Part shown: positions 21,590 to 33,436 of the stretch, in pieces
Numbering within the stretch: the first letter of the stretch is position 1
How the letters are laid out: every line of letters begins with the position of its first letter
Assembly (NCBI RefSeq): GCF_001949145.1
Contig: NW_019091360.1
Span: 2,893,610 to 2,957,609, forward strand
Reading direction: 5' to 3'
DNA length: 64,000 nucleotides
Source of the DNA: Acanthaster planci
Taxonomy: Eukaryota; Echinodermata; Asteroidea; Valvatida; Acanthasteridae
Notes under the pieces: model-generated
Databases searched by the model: none
Told to the model about the DNA's origin: nothing
The model's input: the letters and a program-made list of their open reading frames with translations, nothing else
Made by a program: the position numbers and the translations under genes

Positions 21590-21701
21590 CATCACCGGCA
21601 TACCAGAAAATCGACAATACACAAATGGTTTAAAACTTGATGTGACAAAAGCTTTTGATTGCAATGATATTCCTATGACACTTTTGCAAGGGGATGATTA
21701 A
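21590..21701 (+). mobile_element. Possible LINE reverse-transcriptase scrap
   Basis: The plus strand encodes YTNGLKLDVTKAFDCNDIPM followed by TLLQGDD and a stop. The LDVTKAFD core resembles the first catalytic-aspartate block of non-LTR reverse transcriptases (hydrophobic-x-D-hydrophobic-S/T-K-A-F-D), and the spacing to the following Leu-Leu is right. Upstream and downstream sequence does not extend the similarity clearly, so this is at best a short, decayed fragment. The chance of a coincidental match is appreciable. Confidence 0.35.
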
Positions 21702-21934
21702 CGACAGATATTAACATGGCTCAGATGGCTACGCACATAATGGGGGAGGTTAAAAACAAAATACTGGAAGGCGAACAGATGAAAAAAGGCAAAGAGAAAC
21801 ATTCTCGGTGCCACGCTGCAAACTTTATGAGACGTGCGAGACTGGTGCTTCTCAACGACCCCTGAGCACGTGCGATACGACCCGCCGCACTGCATTAAAG
21901 ACGGGAATGACCGTACACGGCCTGAGCGAAATTA

Positions 21935-22918
21935 TTACGGTCCGGTTAATTGCTTAAGGGAAACGTACGTTTTGTTTTGACAACATCGTGTATTACAATA
22001 GCTGCCAGACTGAAGAATAATTTCTGAGACTAACGAAGGCGCATACAGAAACTGATTTGGAAACCTTTTCCAACTCTCTGGGAATGAAAGACCTACAGAC
22101 GATAGAATCATAGAGATTTCGGTGCCTGTTTTTAAAGTATCACACCTCTCACAATAATCTTCTCGTATACCGTTTTGTCCGCCGGACTTGATTTCAAGAT
22201 CGATTAACTCATTGAGGAGTCTTTTGAGCCTGGTTGAATAAGTATAATGTTGGTGACGACGTGAAAACGCTTGGGGCTGACTCGAATGCAAGTTATGAGT
22301 CTCTTTATTCTGTCCACTCCCAAGAAGTCTGCACAGTAAAACTGTAAACGCGCCAGCCCGCGCTTTGCACACGGGGGGAATTCTGGAGCGGGCCAAAGTA
22401 GTGCAGCTCAGACCTGGCAGTTCCGTCGATAATGCTCCTAATGGGAATATACCACAGTCAGGTTTTGTGGCACTGACTAAAGTGCGGCCCCACTTGAACT
22501 TTTTTTTTAGTACAGTAATTCTCATTAAATTGGTGCTTATTGCCTCTTGTAAAATGCCCTCTGTGGTACCGGTGGTGACTTCCTCGTCTTCGCTTGCCCA
22601 TCTCTCTCTATCCCTCTCGGGTAATTTCCCCAAGACTTCTGCAGCAGTGTACGCAAAATGACGGCGATATATCGATTTATATTCGTGGGTAAGAAGGCCT
22701 GGGAGAAATTTTGATGAGAATGACGGGTTTAGGAAAGTGAGGAGAATGCAGCGAGAGGGGGGCAGTTTCGAAGCGGTGGTTTGCTTGAGTGACAATGAGG
22801 AGCTCGGAGGATTCTCGAAGCCAGAGCTACAGCCCGCACCTGATGCAGATGGCGTGGTGACATTTTGCAGCAGTTTAGGGGATGTGGGAAAACTATCGAT
22901 TGCTCTGCTTCCATCCAT
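21935..22918 (-). CDS. Hypothetical 327-codon single-exon ORF
   Basis: Longest uninterrupted frame in the window, longer than the true synaptotagmin exon, from an ATG at 22918 to a stop at 21935. At this base composition such a length is unlikely by chance alone. The product begins MDGSRAIDSFPTSPKLLQ, is Ser-rich at first, has a charged stretch (LPERDRERWASEDEEV) and a basic Leu-rich segment (TRLKRLLNELIDLEIKSGG). There is no signal peptide, membrane span or known domain. The ATG context is mediocre, no splice sites or conserved motif support it, and other frames are partly open too. It may be a lineage-specific gene, a decayed retro-insert or chance. Confidence 0.2.
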   Translation of the reverse strand: MDGSRAIDSFPTSPKLLQNVTTPSASGAGCSSGFENPPSSSLSLKQTTASKLPPSRCILLTFLNPSFSSKFLPGLLTHEYKSIYRRHFAYTAAEVLGKLPERDRERWASEDEEVTTGTTEGILQEAISTNLMRITVLKKKFKWGRTLVSATKPDCGIFPLGALSTELPGLSCTTLARSRIPPVCKARAGAFTVLLCRLLGSGQNKETHNLHSSQPQAFSRRHQHYTYSTRLKRLLNELIDLEIKSGGQNGIREDYCERCDTLKTGTEISMILSSVGLSFPESWKRFPNQFLYAPSLVSEIILQSGSYCNTRCCQNKTYVSLKQLTGP

Positions 22919-22952
22919 GAATATTTTACTTTATTGGATTTTTTTTTTCTAG

Positions 22953-22967
22953 CATCTGATGCAGCAG
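22953..22967 (+). CDS. Candidate 15-nt microexon
   Basis: A long uninterrupted T-tract and CTAG acceptor end at 22952, followed by CATCTGATGCAGCAG and a consensus donor CAG|GTGAGC. The enclosed 15 nt is a multiple of three: in phase 0 it encodes HLMQQ, in phase 1 it adds SDAA plus split codons, and only the third phase stops. In-frame microexons of this size flanked by strong signals are typical of neuronal transcripts in animals. No host gene is established on this strand, so this remains a splice-signal observation. Confidence 0.27.
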
Positions 22968-25200
22968 GTGAGCCCGCTCGTCCGCTCATTCCTGTCACGA
23001 ATCTATGCACGAACATGACCGATTGGTCAAATTTAGGGCCAAGGCTGTGAATACATAAAATTCATTCATAATTCAAGTGGCATCTCAATTGCTTAGTTAT
23101 TTTCGGCAATGGAAGTTGCCTTTACAACGCAACCACTTGTATAGCACATACATTTAGGTTTGGCCTGTACATCATATCTCATGTACGCTGCAGTGCCATG
23201 CACGCTCAACAGAGCGTGAAAACGCCCTTAGATTCACGCTCAATTTTTTGACAGTCACATCGTGGTACAAAATACAGTTTAACCGACTCGAAAACTTCTC
23301 TGTTGATCTCCCCCAAAAGCAATGGGTACGAAATCAAAGTGGAGGCAATTTAACAAATAATGACGACCTTTCAGCTAACTTCACAAAACAACGGCATAGC
23401 AGTTAACAGAACAAGCCTGGTCAGACAACGTAATGGCTGCGTGTTATGGCTGTGAAGGGCTGCACCCAAAAGTCTGTAGTCAAGTGGCTGGTGGAACCAT
23501 CTGGATCCCATAAACGCGTGTTAAAAATAAGCCGCAGTCAAGTTAAACAGTAGCAGCTTGCAGGACATCGCGTTGAAGTCCGAGATGCCAAGCAGGTTGT
23601 TTTATCGCAGCGTCAAGGCTGCTGTCCAAAATCAGCTTCCACGTCCTATTTCGGCCCTAAATCAGGTCACGTCCTAGGTACTCAATTTAATTTGAAAACC
23701 TGTCCTGAGGATATCCAGTTCAATTCTGACACCATAATAAGACAACACGTCTGCCAATGCAACCAACTTGACTTCACATACAGATTCGAAATGGCCTTTG
23801 AAATAATTTCATGGTTGCCAACCTATTTCCAGGCTGGATTAACCTTGAACTTCAACAAATTGTCAAAATGAAGAGAAAAAAATGGTGATATTCCTGGTGG
23901 TAGATTGGAGCTTCCTATTGTAATCCTGCCTCAATATGCATCAAATAACGTCAATAGTCTGTTATTGGGCTTTAACCAAGACTCTCAGCTATGACACTGA
24001 AGACGTGCGTAGGCGGGGCTGAAAATTTTCTATCATAATGCTCATCCATCGAAAAAGATGAATTGCGATGGAGGAACGGCGTGGGTGTTTTCTGGCGCAG
24101 AACGGTATTCTGCATTTCAGGGATTGTTTTTTGGCGTAGTCGTAGCCTGGGAACCAGTGTACCGGCTGCTATCTGATCCGTGCGCGCGCTGTTGTTTGGC
24201 GGGGCGGTCGTTAAAAGGGAATATAAAACGTATTAACGCTGGACTTACGTCTGGAATTACACAGAGGGAGGCTTCAATGCATGTTTTCCTCATTAAAAAA
24301 AAGAAGAAGATAATTTCATGTATAATTTATCCCCACGACAACCCAACCCTATGCTTATATCTGTACCAAGCTACACTCTTTTGTAACTATGAATATCTTG
24401 AAAAATGGTCACATGTACAAACCTTTTGTTCTTCACATTTTTGTACGCATATTACATAGTATTTTTATTTGCAGAGGGTTAAATGTATATGACGACAGAT
24501 GTAAAATCAGTTGGAATGTCCTGGCAGTTGGCATGACTTTTTATGCGAGGTAACTATTCTTTGGCAGTGCTCAAAGTCTGATCGTCGGCCACGCCATCCC
24601 GCCATCATTACACTAATACGTGGAGAACGCAGCAAAAGACGGTCAAATCAATAACCCTGTCCCCCCATCGTTTAAATAAAATGCATGCAGCTATGCAGCC
24701 CGAGGACCTTTCTTGGAGGATATTTTACGGACATCTGGAATAAGCAAAAGTGTGGAGTAAAAAATTAGACGGGTATATACAAGACCCCCCATAAACATAG
24801 TCACGATTCCCCGTTGTAAACGTTGTAAATTCTCTACGAAGAAATCAAGCAAGTTCAAAGTTCAGTATTATCGTGCAAAATATCCGAAGCATGTCGTTAC
24901 CAACATTTTGTCTTAAGGCGCCTTTCCATATGCACGTCAACACTATCACCAAGCGTTGCGTATCTGTCAAAATTTACGACCGAACGCGACGCAGACGTGT
25001 GTTATGTTTTAATGGAGTCGATTTTTGTGTCCGTCAAAGTGAAACACAATCATGAACGCATCGTATACGAAACGCACCCAGAAACTGACATAGAAAGCCA
25101 CCTTTATACAACTCATCGATGCAGGAAACACCACCTCGTGTATCTCATTCTTCAGCAGTACTTGCAAAGGCGACTTGGTGTAGAAGATTGATCATTTTCA
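22968..25200. other. Non-coding stretch
   Basis: Nothing firm. Small hairpins built from CACGCT/AGCGTG occur near 23200-23250. A GC-rich pocket near 24140-24220 contains GTAGCCTGGGAACCAGTG, which looks like part of a dispersed repeat. Plus-strand frames at 24873-25191 look mildly protein-like but have no splice or domain support. Confidence 0.35.
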
Positions 25201-25379
25201 TTATGACGTCGGTCTTCGCCAAATTGCGAAAACCCGCGTTTCACGACCAATTTCTACGTTCGGATACATTAAATCTGTAATTTCCAAACGGTTCGACGAC
25301 GGCTGCAAGTAACAGGGATCGTGCACGGCGCCCACGCAAATTGGCGGATCTTTCTCAGGGATGTATCTTTCTTGCCATT
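25201..25379 (-). CDS. Candidate terminal exon, unknown protein
   Basis: Minus strand: an acceptor with a T-tract (TTTTTTTTCATAG) ends at 25380. The following 179 nt are open to a TAA at 25201, reading WQERYIPEKDPPICVGAVHD, then PCYLQPSSNRLEITDLMYPN and VEIGRETRVFAIWRRPTS. Composition is balanced and CpG content is higher than in the surroundings, both coding-like. No family is recognised and no upstream partner exon is identified. It could also be an exon fragment or an old insertion. Confidence 0.22.
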
Positions 25380-26146
25380 CTATGAAAAAAAATTGGCGCG
25401 CAAACAGCACGTGACACGACAAATTCGGTTGCATACCACGGTCGGCAGGGGATGAGATTGACAATGGCTATAATGGAGAATTTGCCACAAAGAGTCGAGC
25501 GTGTTCATCCGGAACTTGACATTTTATGCGAACAAGAACCTGGGCATTGTGGAATTACCAGGAAATGCGGCGACAGTTGGGGGGGGGGCGCAAAACGCGG
25601 TGTCAGCCTAAAAAAACTGCAAATGTGTTGTGGTTTTTCAATAATTTACTGACAGGATATTCAGACCACTAATCACCCGAATATTAATCTTGACTGAGCA
25701 AGTTATTATCCGCTATATAAGCATTTTCTATCTGCCTTCGGTAGGAGTTCATGAATTCTGTGTAGATGCCTCGCATCTCGTGCACGGTCTCAGTGACTTC
25801 CTAAAGCTGCTTAGTCAATACCTTCTTTCCGCAAAGCTCAACGGATTTTCAAATTTCTGATGAGGTTTGCTTCTTTTTATGCAAATTTAATAATTAATGT
25901 TGGCAATATGCGACTTTGGACGTGAACTCACTGAGGAACAGGTTTTAACGTGGGGTAGGGCCTATGTTGTATGGACCGGTAACTATCTGTTAATGTATTA
26001 ATACGTGTCGGGTAATGGACGGACGGCCTTGGCCAGTCATTCCCCGAAAAACAGCGCTTACAATGCAATCTGAACGCCCAACCAGACAGATAGAAAGGGA
26101 AAGAGGCATTACCAATTCCTCGGTCGTTTTTCCATTACAATTACAG
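25380..26146. other. Non-coding stretch
   Basis: No supported exon. A G-run interrupts the frame near 25580. A TATATAAG word occurs at about 25713, without a nearby convincing start site. Confidence 0.35.
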
Positions 26147-26347
26147 GTCCTGGGGGGGGGAGCGACTTGGGACTCGAACAGAACCCCGAGACGGAGGTCT
26201 CGGACTTCTACGCCCGGGAGCAAAGTTGGCAATTTGATGGGGGGATATCGGCAAAGTCTTGTCGACTCGGGTTACCAGACCCAGTCTCCGATGAGTACAG
26301 AGGGATCGATCGATCAGCCTCGCGTGGCCGGGGAACCTGATTGCTGA
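26147..26347 (+). CDS. Candidate C-terminal exon, unknown protein
   Basis: A plus-strand acceptor (CGTTTTTCCATTACAATTACAG) ends at 26146. In phase 0 the exon encodes 66 residues to a TGA: VLGGGATWDSNRTPRRRSRT, STPGSKVGNLMGGYRQSLV, then DSGYQTQSPMSTEGSIDQPR and VAGEPDC. The low-complexity basic/Ser-Thr stretch followed by a Tyr/Gln/Ser tail is typical of a disordered regulatory C-terminus. A nine-G run early in the exon makes the frame sensitive to a length error; a second frame (NPETEVSDFYAREQSW...) is also open, to 26331. I recognise no family. Among the orphan exons this is one of the more protein-like. Confidence 0.33.
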   Translation, partial: VLGGGATWDSNRTPRRRSRTSTPGSKVGNLMGGYRQSLVDSGYQTQSPMSTEGSIDQPRVAGEPDC

Positions 26348-29300
26348 ATTTACCGGCTAAATTTACAGGTGTACCGTTAAAGGCAACCCTAGTCCCGTTA
26401 CAAAGCTTGTGAGCTCAGGAATCTTCAACGACTCTTCCATGCTTCCGATTTACTCAGAATAGAAATCACACACAAGGCCGTTGGTGATGTGCAAAAACGG
26501 TAATGCTGACGCCTGTTCAAGATATGTTTTCGCACTTATGTGGCGCAACAGCCGTAAACTGAAACAAACAGTCGTCTGGCACGGTGGTCTAGGGAGTAGA
26601 GTTTCTTTAGAGGGCGAGATCCCACCGAGTGTAAGGTTCAGCTACTGCATTGTTCGTCTGGGACCCCGTGGTAACTTCATAGGGGAGCTGAACACTAGCC
26701 GGGGGGTTCTCGAATCTGAAATTCTCTCTCCTCGAATTAAAAAAATGGATCCTCTTAAGTTTGGAGATCGGCTAATGGGTTCGAATTTCAAAACGGAGGA
26801 TATTATTTCTTTTCCGTTTTTAAGAGAAGTGCACTTTGTAGCCAACCCAAAATTAAAACGGGGAAAATGGATGTAAACGTATCACCACCAGGTATGTAAC
26901 TATGGGGTCTCAGCACGACACAAAACTTTCAAGGGGGCTTTTAAAAGAGCTTGTTAGACTTGTAATTTTGTTTAACGACACCCAATGCCGTCTCGTAAGG
27001 ATGACGGGGGAAGTGACGTAAGGGGTACAAAGGTGGAAGAACGGTACACCGGACGTCGGTGTTCAGAGAGCAAGTATTCCGGGTTGCACAAAAAATCATA
27101 TACTTGTCGCGAAATCAGTGGTGTCTCGAGGTTCCAACTGAGAAAGAGAAACTCATTGCCACCTTTTCTAGATACCTATAGTGAGTTGGTTGATGAGATT
27201 GTCTTACCAGAGAATTCAAAATGGGGAAAGGATGTCAAGTGCAAAGCTAGAGGATGGTGTACAAAAGAGGGATCAGACGGGGGAAGAAATTGACTCATCA
27301 AATCAGGGGTTCTCTGAGGCTGACTCAATTTGAATAATTAAATATTTCACCTTTCATTCGAGCAACCATTTGTTTGTGCCAGATTCCCACAAGAACAGGA
27401 ACAAGATATGCATATCTATATAAGTAGAAGTAAAAAAGAACCTGGCAAAGGAATTTTTTGGCTTTATCGTTGGTCTTGTGCATAAGATGCCTTTAACTTG
27501 CGTTACCTTTTGAATCATGCTTTAGAATGCCACTTTGTGCTCAAATAATTTACGTTTTCCTCTGTTATTTCACTGATTGTGACCTCCGAATAATCGATTT
27601 AGAAAATGCACATCTGACTATCCGACCAATGAATGAATATCCGAATATTCCAAAAGTTGGCACATCGCTAATTTGAACCCAGCAACTGGCGATTATATGA
27701 AAACATCATTAGACCCCAAGAGGTTCGCATGCTGTCAGGTTGAGAAGTTGCTAGTGATGTAAATGAATGGTTGGATTGTATCTACACCAGGCTGCTTCAA
27801 TCTTATATAAACCCGCAATAAAACTGGCAGATTTTCCAATGACCCTTGAGCACGCGTCCGGACAAATTAAAGTTGGTTCTCACATTACTGATGAGTGGCA
27901 TTTATAAACTGAAAAAAATCACTTGATAGCGAAGAGGGACAAGGGTCAAATTGACGGCATAACTGTAGTCGGACGGTTGACACAGCGCGATATGAACAGA
28001 TTTACTGTTCCACATTTTCACCTCGGAACAAGAGACCAGGTACTAGTTTTTCTAAGCTAGATGTACTGCTCCTAAGAGCACATATTTATAAGACTGAGTT
28101 CAGTCATAATTTTGAAAGGCAGGATGCATCTTCTGTGCCGTAAACGGTGAAGTGCACCATAGTTGTGCACATCCAAAAGAGCTTAATGACACTCAGTGAA
28201 GCCAGTGTATAATTGCGGCTATACAGACTGCGTGGGCAGAGAAGATGGCGTTGTATGGTCTACTTTAAGAGGTTGGTGAATGAAACACTAACGTCTTGTT
28301 CCCGAGAAGATTGGGGAGTTGGTCAGTGTTGATGTGAATGCATACGAAGCCGCTGCGCCTTCGCATAAGAGTTGCTGGTTGAGCACGGCAAATGGCGAAT
28401 GGTAATTATTAGGTGTTGAATTTTCGCATTCAGTGTATATACTCGTCAAAACAAAAGTCGAGTTAATGCCCAGAGATTTTAAGGTAACTGAACGCGTGTA
28501 ATACGAATGCCACTTGTGATACAATCCATCTTTTCCACCACATATAAAACGATAGAATTCAAGTGTCTTGCGAATTTAAGACACGGTATTCAATTGTAAG
28601 TAATGCTCTCAAATGTCAACCGTAAGACGCACTTGACATTCTAAGGAAATGTAAAGAAAATCATCACCCACCATGAAAATACCACAGTACAAATTCCGAA
28701 GGTAAAATGCCGAAGGTCTCCGAGACATGCGGCCCCTGTGGCAGCGCGATGCCGATGGGGTTGAGTGGGCGGACTGTCTCCGCTTCAGCCTGTCGGTGTT
28801 TGAGAAGGGTCGACGGGCTGAGCGGATGTTTGGAGAATGACTTGGCAGGGCAAGGGAAACATTGATAGAGACTTTAAAAAAAGAGCAATACGCGCACGAC
28901 GAGGCTTCAAGATCGGGCTTTCAATTAACTTGACCTATCGGGTAGATGGTAGTGACGGGCAAAAAGCTTTCGACTGAAGGAACTGTCATCTCGACTGTTC
29001 CCATATTAACTCATGAAAACGAAGAATTCCTCAGAGAATCTCCTGCTTTTAAAGAGAGCAGTTCTCAGACAAGTAAAGTGAAACACAGATTATGTACGGC
29101 ACACTGAATCAAAATGTGTGATCGCGGTGCATATCTTTTTTCCACTTGCGAAGGGGGCGACACGGTTTTCAGGTGAATTACATGGAGGAGGACGAAGACC
29201 ACAGCCTGAAAAATAATATACACCGATGAGGTATATGCAACTCATGACAGCCAGCAACGATTAGTGAAATGAACAGAAACGACAGCAGGGACCTTGTGGG

Positions 29301-32300
29301 AAAAGGCTCACTATCCCTGCCACTGGCGTGACCAGGACAATGTTGACAACCTAGGGTAGGTCTATGATGCTCACGGCTCTGTTGATGCTGTCACCGTAAA
29401 TGAAGACTGAAAAAAGCCCCTCACAACACAATAAAAACAAACCTTCCCAATCATTTGCAATTAAATTTTTTTCCGCCACAGTCGACGCATCGAGGAGGAG
29501 TGATATCAACCCTTAATTAATTACCGGTGTGCTGTTTTAATTTGTGGAACAAAGGACCTAATTCAATCACGAAGATCTCCTTTTAAAGGATCATTAAAAC
29601 AACATGCCTGTGAATGTACCGATGGTGAAATCCACGCTATTACTGTTTCTTTCTGCTCTCCATACATGACCAGAATCCGCCGAGGCGGTTGGTGGAAGCG
29701 GGAATCCTCAGGAGACAGGTCCCTCGGCCGGACCATTCCGGATGCAATTCGCCTCATTAAGGGGCAATTCAACACAATCATGCTGCGCTCCACTTTGGCT
29801 TGTCTGAGCACTTAATTACCAGTGGCCATGTGCACTCGGCAATAAAGGAGCTTTTGTAAGACATGGCCCGAGCTACAAAGGAAAACCATTTTATTAATCG
29901 AGCCTTCCTCTCTTCAGTAATAATAAACAGAATGGGCCGAAGAGTAATCCTGCTGTAGTGTAATGGGCAATTGCACTTTTGACGAAGGTTTCCAAGGGGG
30001 GGAGGGGCAAGAAGGGCACCGAGTCTTAGGAGCAGATTGGGGTACCAGGTCAAGGATGCTGCGTTTTTCCTCTCTAACGACACCTGTGGGAGTAGGCCCT
30101 ACAGTTTCAAACTGGCGGGACTTCGAACCAACAAGTGAGGGCGCAAATTAAACAAAAATGCGAAAACGCAAATATTGGCCTTCTACTGGCCATGCATGAG
30201 CTATCACGTACACACATGTACCTGGACGAAGCACGAACTCTTTACGCTCGGTAGAATGTAGAAACTGCTAAGAAAAAAGTCAGTCTGATCATAATTTAAC
30301 CCCTGTTTATACACGTAATAAAAGACTGACACTTCGTTTTACGGAACGTGTCATGTTTCCTATCCTCTGAAATGTCCTGAGATTCTAGCTGTTCCCATTT
30401 GGGCAGTTGTGAGGCAAAAGAAGTTTTCCAAGTGCATTATTCTGCCCCAAAGCATCCAACTGCTGATGCCTTTGTTGGCAACATGAAGGAAAGGCCATGC
30501 ATAGCGCAAACTCGACAGCGATGGCACTACCCTCGGACAAATTGAGTAACAAGGCGTTACAGACAGTACCAAGGAGAATAGGCACTACGTCTTGTCACCA
30601 CAAGGAAAAGCTACTTATAAGTACCCTGTTCACAAGAGGCTAGTTGTCACAATCCGGCTACGGCTTGGTTCCCTACAACTGTCGGTCCATGAATAAAGTC
30701 ACTAAGTCATTCGTAATATTTCGTAATCAGCTATGATCCATATCCTCGGATCACTTAGCACAAATTGACTAACTTGTGACCGAAGGGAAGTTGTCTACTT
30801 CTTCACAAACCAGGAAGATGCCACAGATTGGTCTGCCGTGGCACTTTAATCGTAAGAGGCCCGAGCAAGGAAACTTAGGTATGAACTGAGACGTGGCGCC
30901 GCTGATATACTTTCCCGGTGCAGCGCGCCAAGGCCGCCTAAGCTCGAGTTACACTTTAAATAGTTGCTTTGCTCGTCTGTAAAAATAGATCAGGAAGCCT
31001 GTGGGTCATCAAAGCAGCTAGTTCCAATCAGCAGACATTTCAGGCGGCGATAAAGATCGGCAATAAAAAAATGTTTGAGAGTTTTTAAATGAGGGAATCG
31101 ATATCAAATGCGGAAAAGAAGCTTTTTCTTTCCCGCTTGCAGTTCGATTAACAGACTTGGTAAGAATTTGGAGAGTGCTGTTCAAAGACAAGCATAGTTT
31201 TGAATGTCTGGTATACAGGTAACTGTAGACAAACCTCTGATATCTTTTCTTTACCTGGAACTACACAGTGGCCCCATTATGTCCTTCCATGGAAACAGGT
31301 GCAATTGTCAGTTGAAGTGGGGACTTTGAACGGAATAAAAAAAAGAACAGCATTTCAAAGCGTTCTCTGCTGCATTCACGTATGTTCATGCCCCATAGAG
31401 AAAACGTTCATTATAAGAGCGCATGCGCAATTCATTTTCAAGCCGACAACAACGATATTTCGTGCAAGCAGACGACGGTTATATCGCGGAATTTTTCAAC
31501 GACTAACAGCGTAAAAAAATGTAAAGCATAAATAATTTTTGGGAGGATCTACGCGAGACACCACGAACACACAATTTTTCTCCATTAGTAAGATTTTTAA
31601 ATGACAATAAATCTCAAAACAGTATAAAAAAGTGGATTTTAGGTACAAAATTTTGCACTATTTTTATCAATTACTTTTTAATTGAAACTAAGTCTTCTGA
31701 GACAAAAAAATTCAGCACTAAATTAAAGATTCACCCTTAATGCACTGATTTCAGGCATTTATTTTGAATCACCCCAAAATCGAAAATTCAAAGCCATTTT
31801 GTATCCATTTTTCCTGCCAAAATGGTATATCCAACACGAGGATGATGATTTTCTGTTAAATTGTACTGATTTCGTTAGAACTCGTACTATTTCATAAGGT
31901 AGAATCGTTAAATTAGTGCTATTTCCCGTTCATCACTTCCGCTGTTGTGGACACTGACCAGTGCGGTACGGAGACGTCAAAGTCGTCGCGTCCGCCCCAG
32001 CACGTCTGTATGAACATGTACATGTTACGCGTACACATGTAAACACGCATACACGACTGTGCACGTACTTGACCAGTGACTCGCCGCTACAAGCATGTTA
32101 CTCAAAAGTGTGCCAAGTGTGCCCTTACAAGAGTATGGTGCAAGGATATCCTCTCTTTTGTCAAACGTTTGACAAAGCAATAATTCCTGACTCTAAGAAT
32201 TAAGTTTTATCAGGACATAATTTTTTTAAAAGGTGAGATATGTGACGTATTTTTCCATTACAAAATGTCTGGATTCACACGATTTGGTGCGAAAATTTGG

Positions 32301-33362
32301 TTCAAATTCAAACTCACTTTACAAAATTTATTACCTGGTGGATTCCCAGTTTTTGAGAGCAATCGATTAAGACAGTCTTCTAGTTTATATGCATCTAGTT
32401 TCTACAACCGGGAAAACTCATTTTTAAAAGATATTGGTCAAATTTGGCAACACTGAAATTTTTTCAGGTGAAAATGAAATAATATTGGGGTAATTTAAAA
32501 CTACGTTTTCCATTTCTTCTTTTGAGGCAGGGCACAAAATAAATGCTACTAAAAACTAAAATGATTAATGTAATTTGGATTTGTCTTTAAAATTTCATTA
32601 TTTACGCTCCGTTTCCTGGAAATCTATTAATAAGGATGACGTCTCATTTTGCAATCAAAGCGCGCAAAATCAGACGTAGCCTGTTGCTATGCCGTTGTTA
32701 AGTGCAAATTTTGCGCACGCATTGCGTGCATTTTGTACAGGGTTATCATAATTGGTATTTAAAGAAAATCACTTGCTCATTCTTTTAAAAGCACAGACAC
32801 TGGCGGACATGTCACTGGTTGTAGTCTATGTCAGAACCAACATTATCAAAACGTTGGGTTGTATAAGAGGTAGTTTGATTTTCAGTGAACATCTGAAAGC
32901 TAGTCCATTTGAACGGACAGCATGGTCTTCCTCACAGAATTATGATTCTGGTGTTTACCTTAAACCAACTTCAATACGTGGCAAATAATACCCAATCCCT
33001 GCAACGTTGAGCCCTCTGCGTCTCTTTGTGGATGGTCCACTATGAACACGTTTAGTGTTTCGTATGAGGTGCCTCGTCACCTCAAAAGACGCCCAAATAC
33101 GTTGTTGTCCAGATGGTGAGCATTGCTCGGGTTACATTTATTTCTTCAAGACGTCCAAAGCCTACACATGCTTTCGAAAGCGTCCGAAACCATATTAATT
33201 TCACTTAGAAATGCAGAAATTTAGTTCCCTGAGGAACTCAGTTATCCCACCTTGAGTTCAAGTCATTTCTTGCTAGAACGCTACTTGTGGTGCTTACACT
33301 GCAGAATGAACACTAGACTGGATTTTTTCCTTGAAAGAAATACTTTCACACAACATCCCCAG
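26348..33362. other. Long stretch without supported genes
   Basis: Plus-strand open frames at 26481-26876 and 26985-27293 are unassigned. CpG-rich pockets at about 28690-28860 and 29500-29830 are open on both strands and contain homeodomain-like TTAATTA and AATTGC words (see findings). An NRF1-like palindrome GCGCATGCGC lies at 31419-31428. From about 31500 to 32650 the sequence is AT-rich. A plus-strand exon-like piece at 33363-33436 is noted under rejected items. Confidence 0.35.
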
Positions 33363-33436
33363 CTTTCAAGGGCATTTTTTGTGGACCTGGACTTGGTAAT
33401 GCACTTATAAGGCGCAGTGTCCTGCATAAAAACCAG

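Noticed and set aside
26180-26210. tRNA-like hairpin CCGAGAC-GGAG-GTCTCGG
   Set aside because: An isolated 7-bp stem inside a probable coding exon; no cloverleaf.
30110-30130. tRNA-type B box (GGTTCGAAGTCC, minus strand)
   Set aside because: Flanking bases cannot form a T-stem, and no matching A box or acceptor stem exists.
33363-33436. Exon-like plus-strand piece (GIFCGPGLGNALIRRS) with donor CCAG|GTAAGC
   Set aside because: Only 24 codons with a mediocre acceptor; expected by chance in a window this size.
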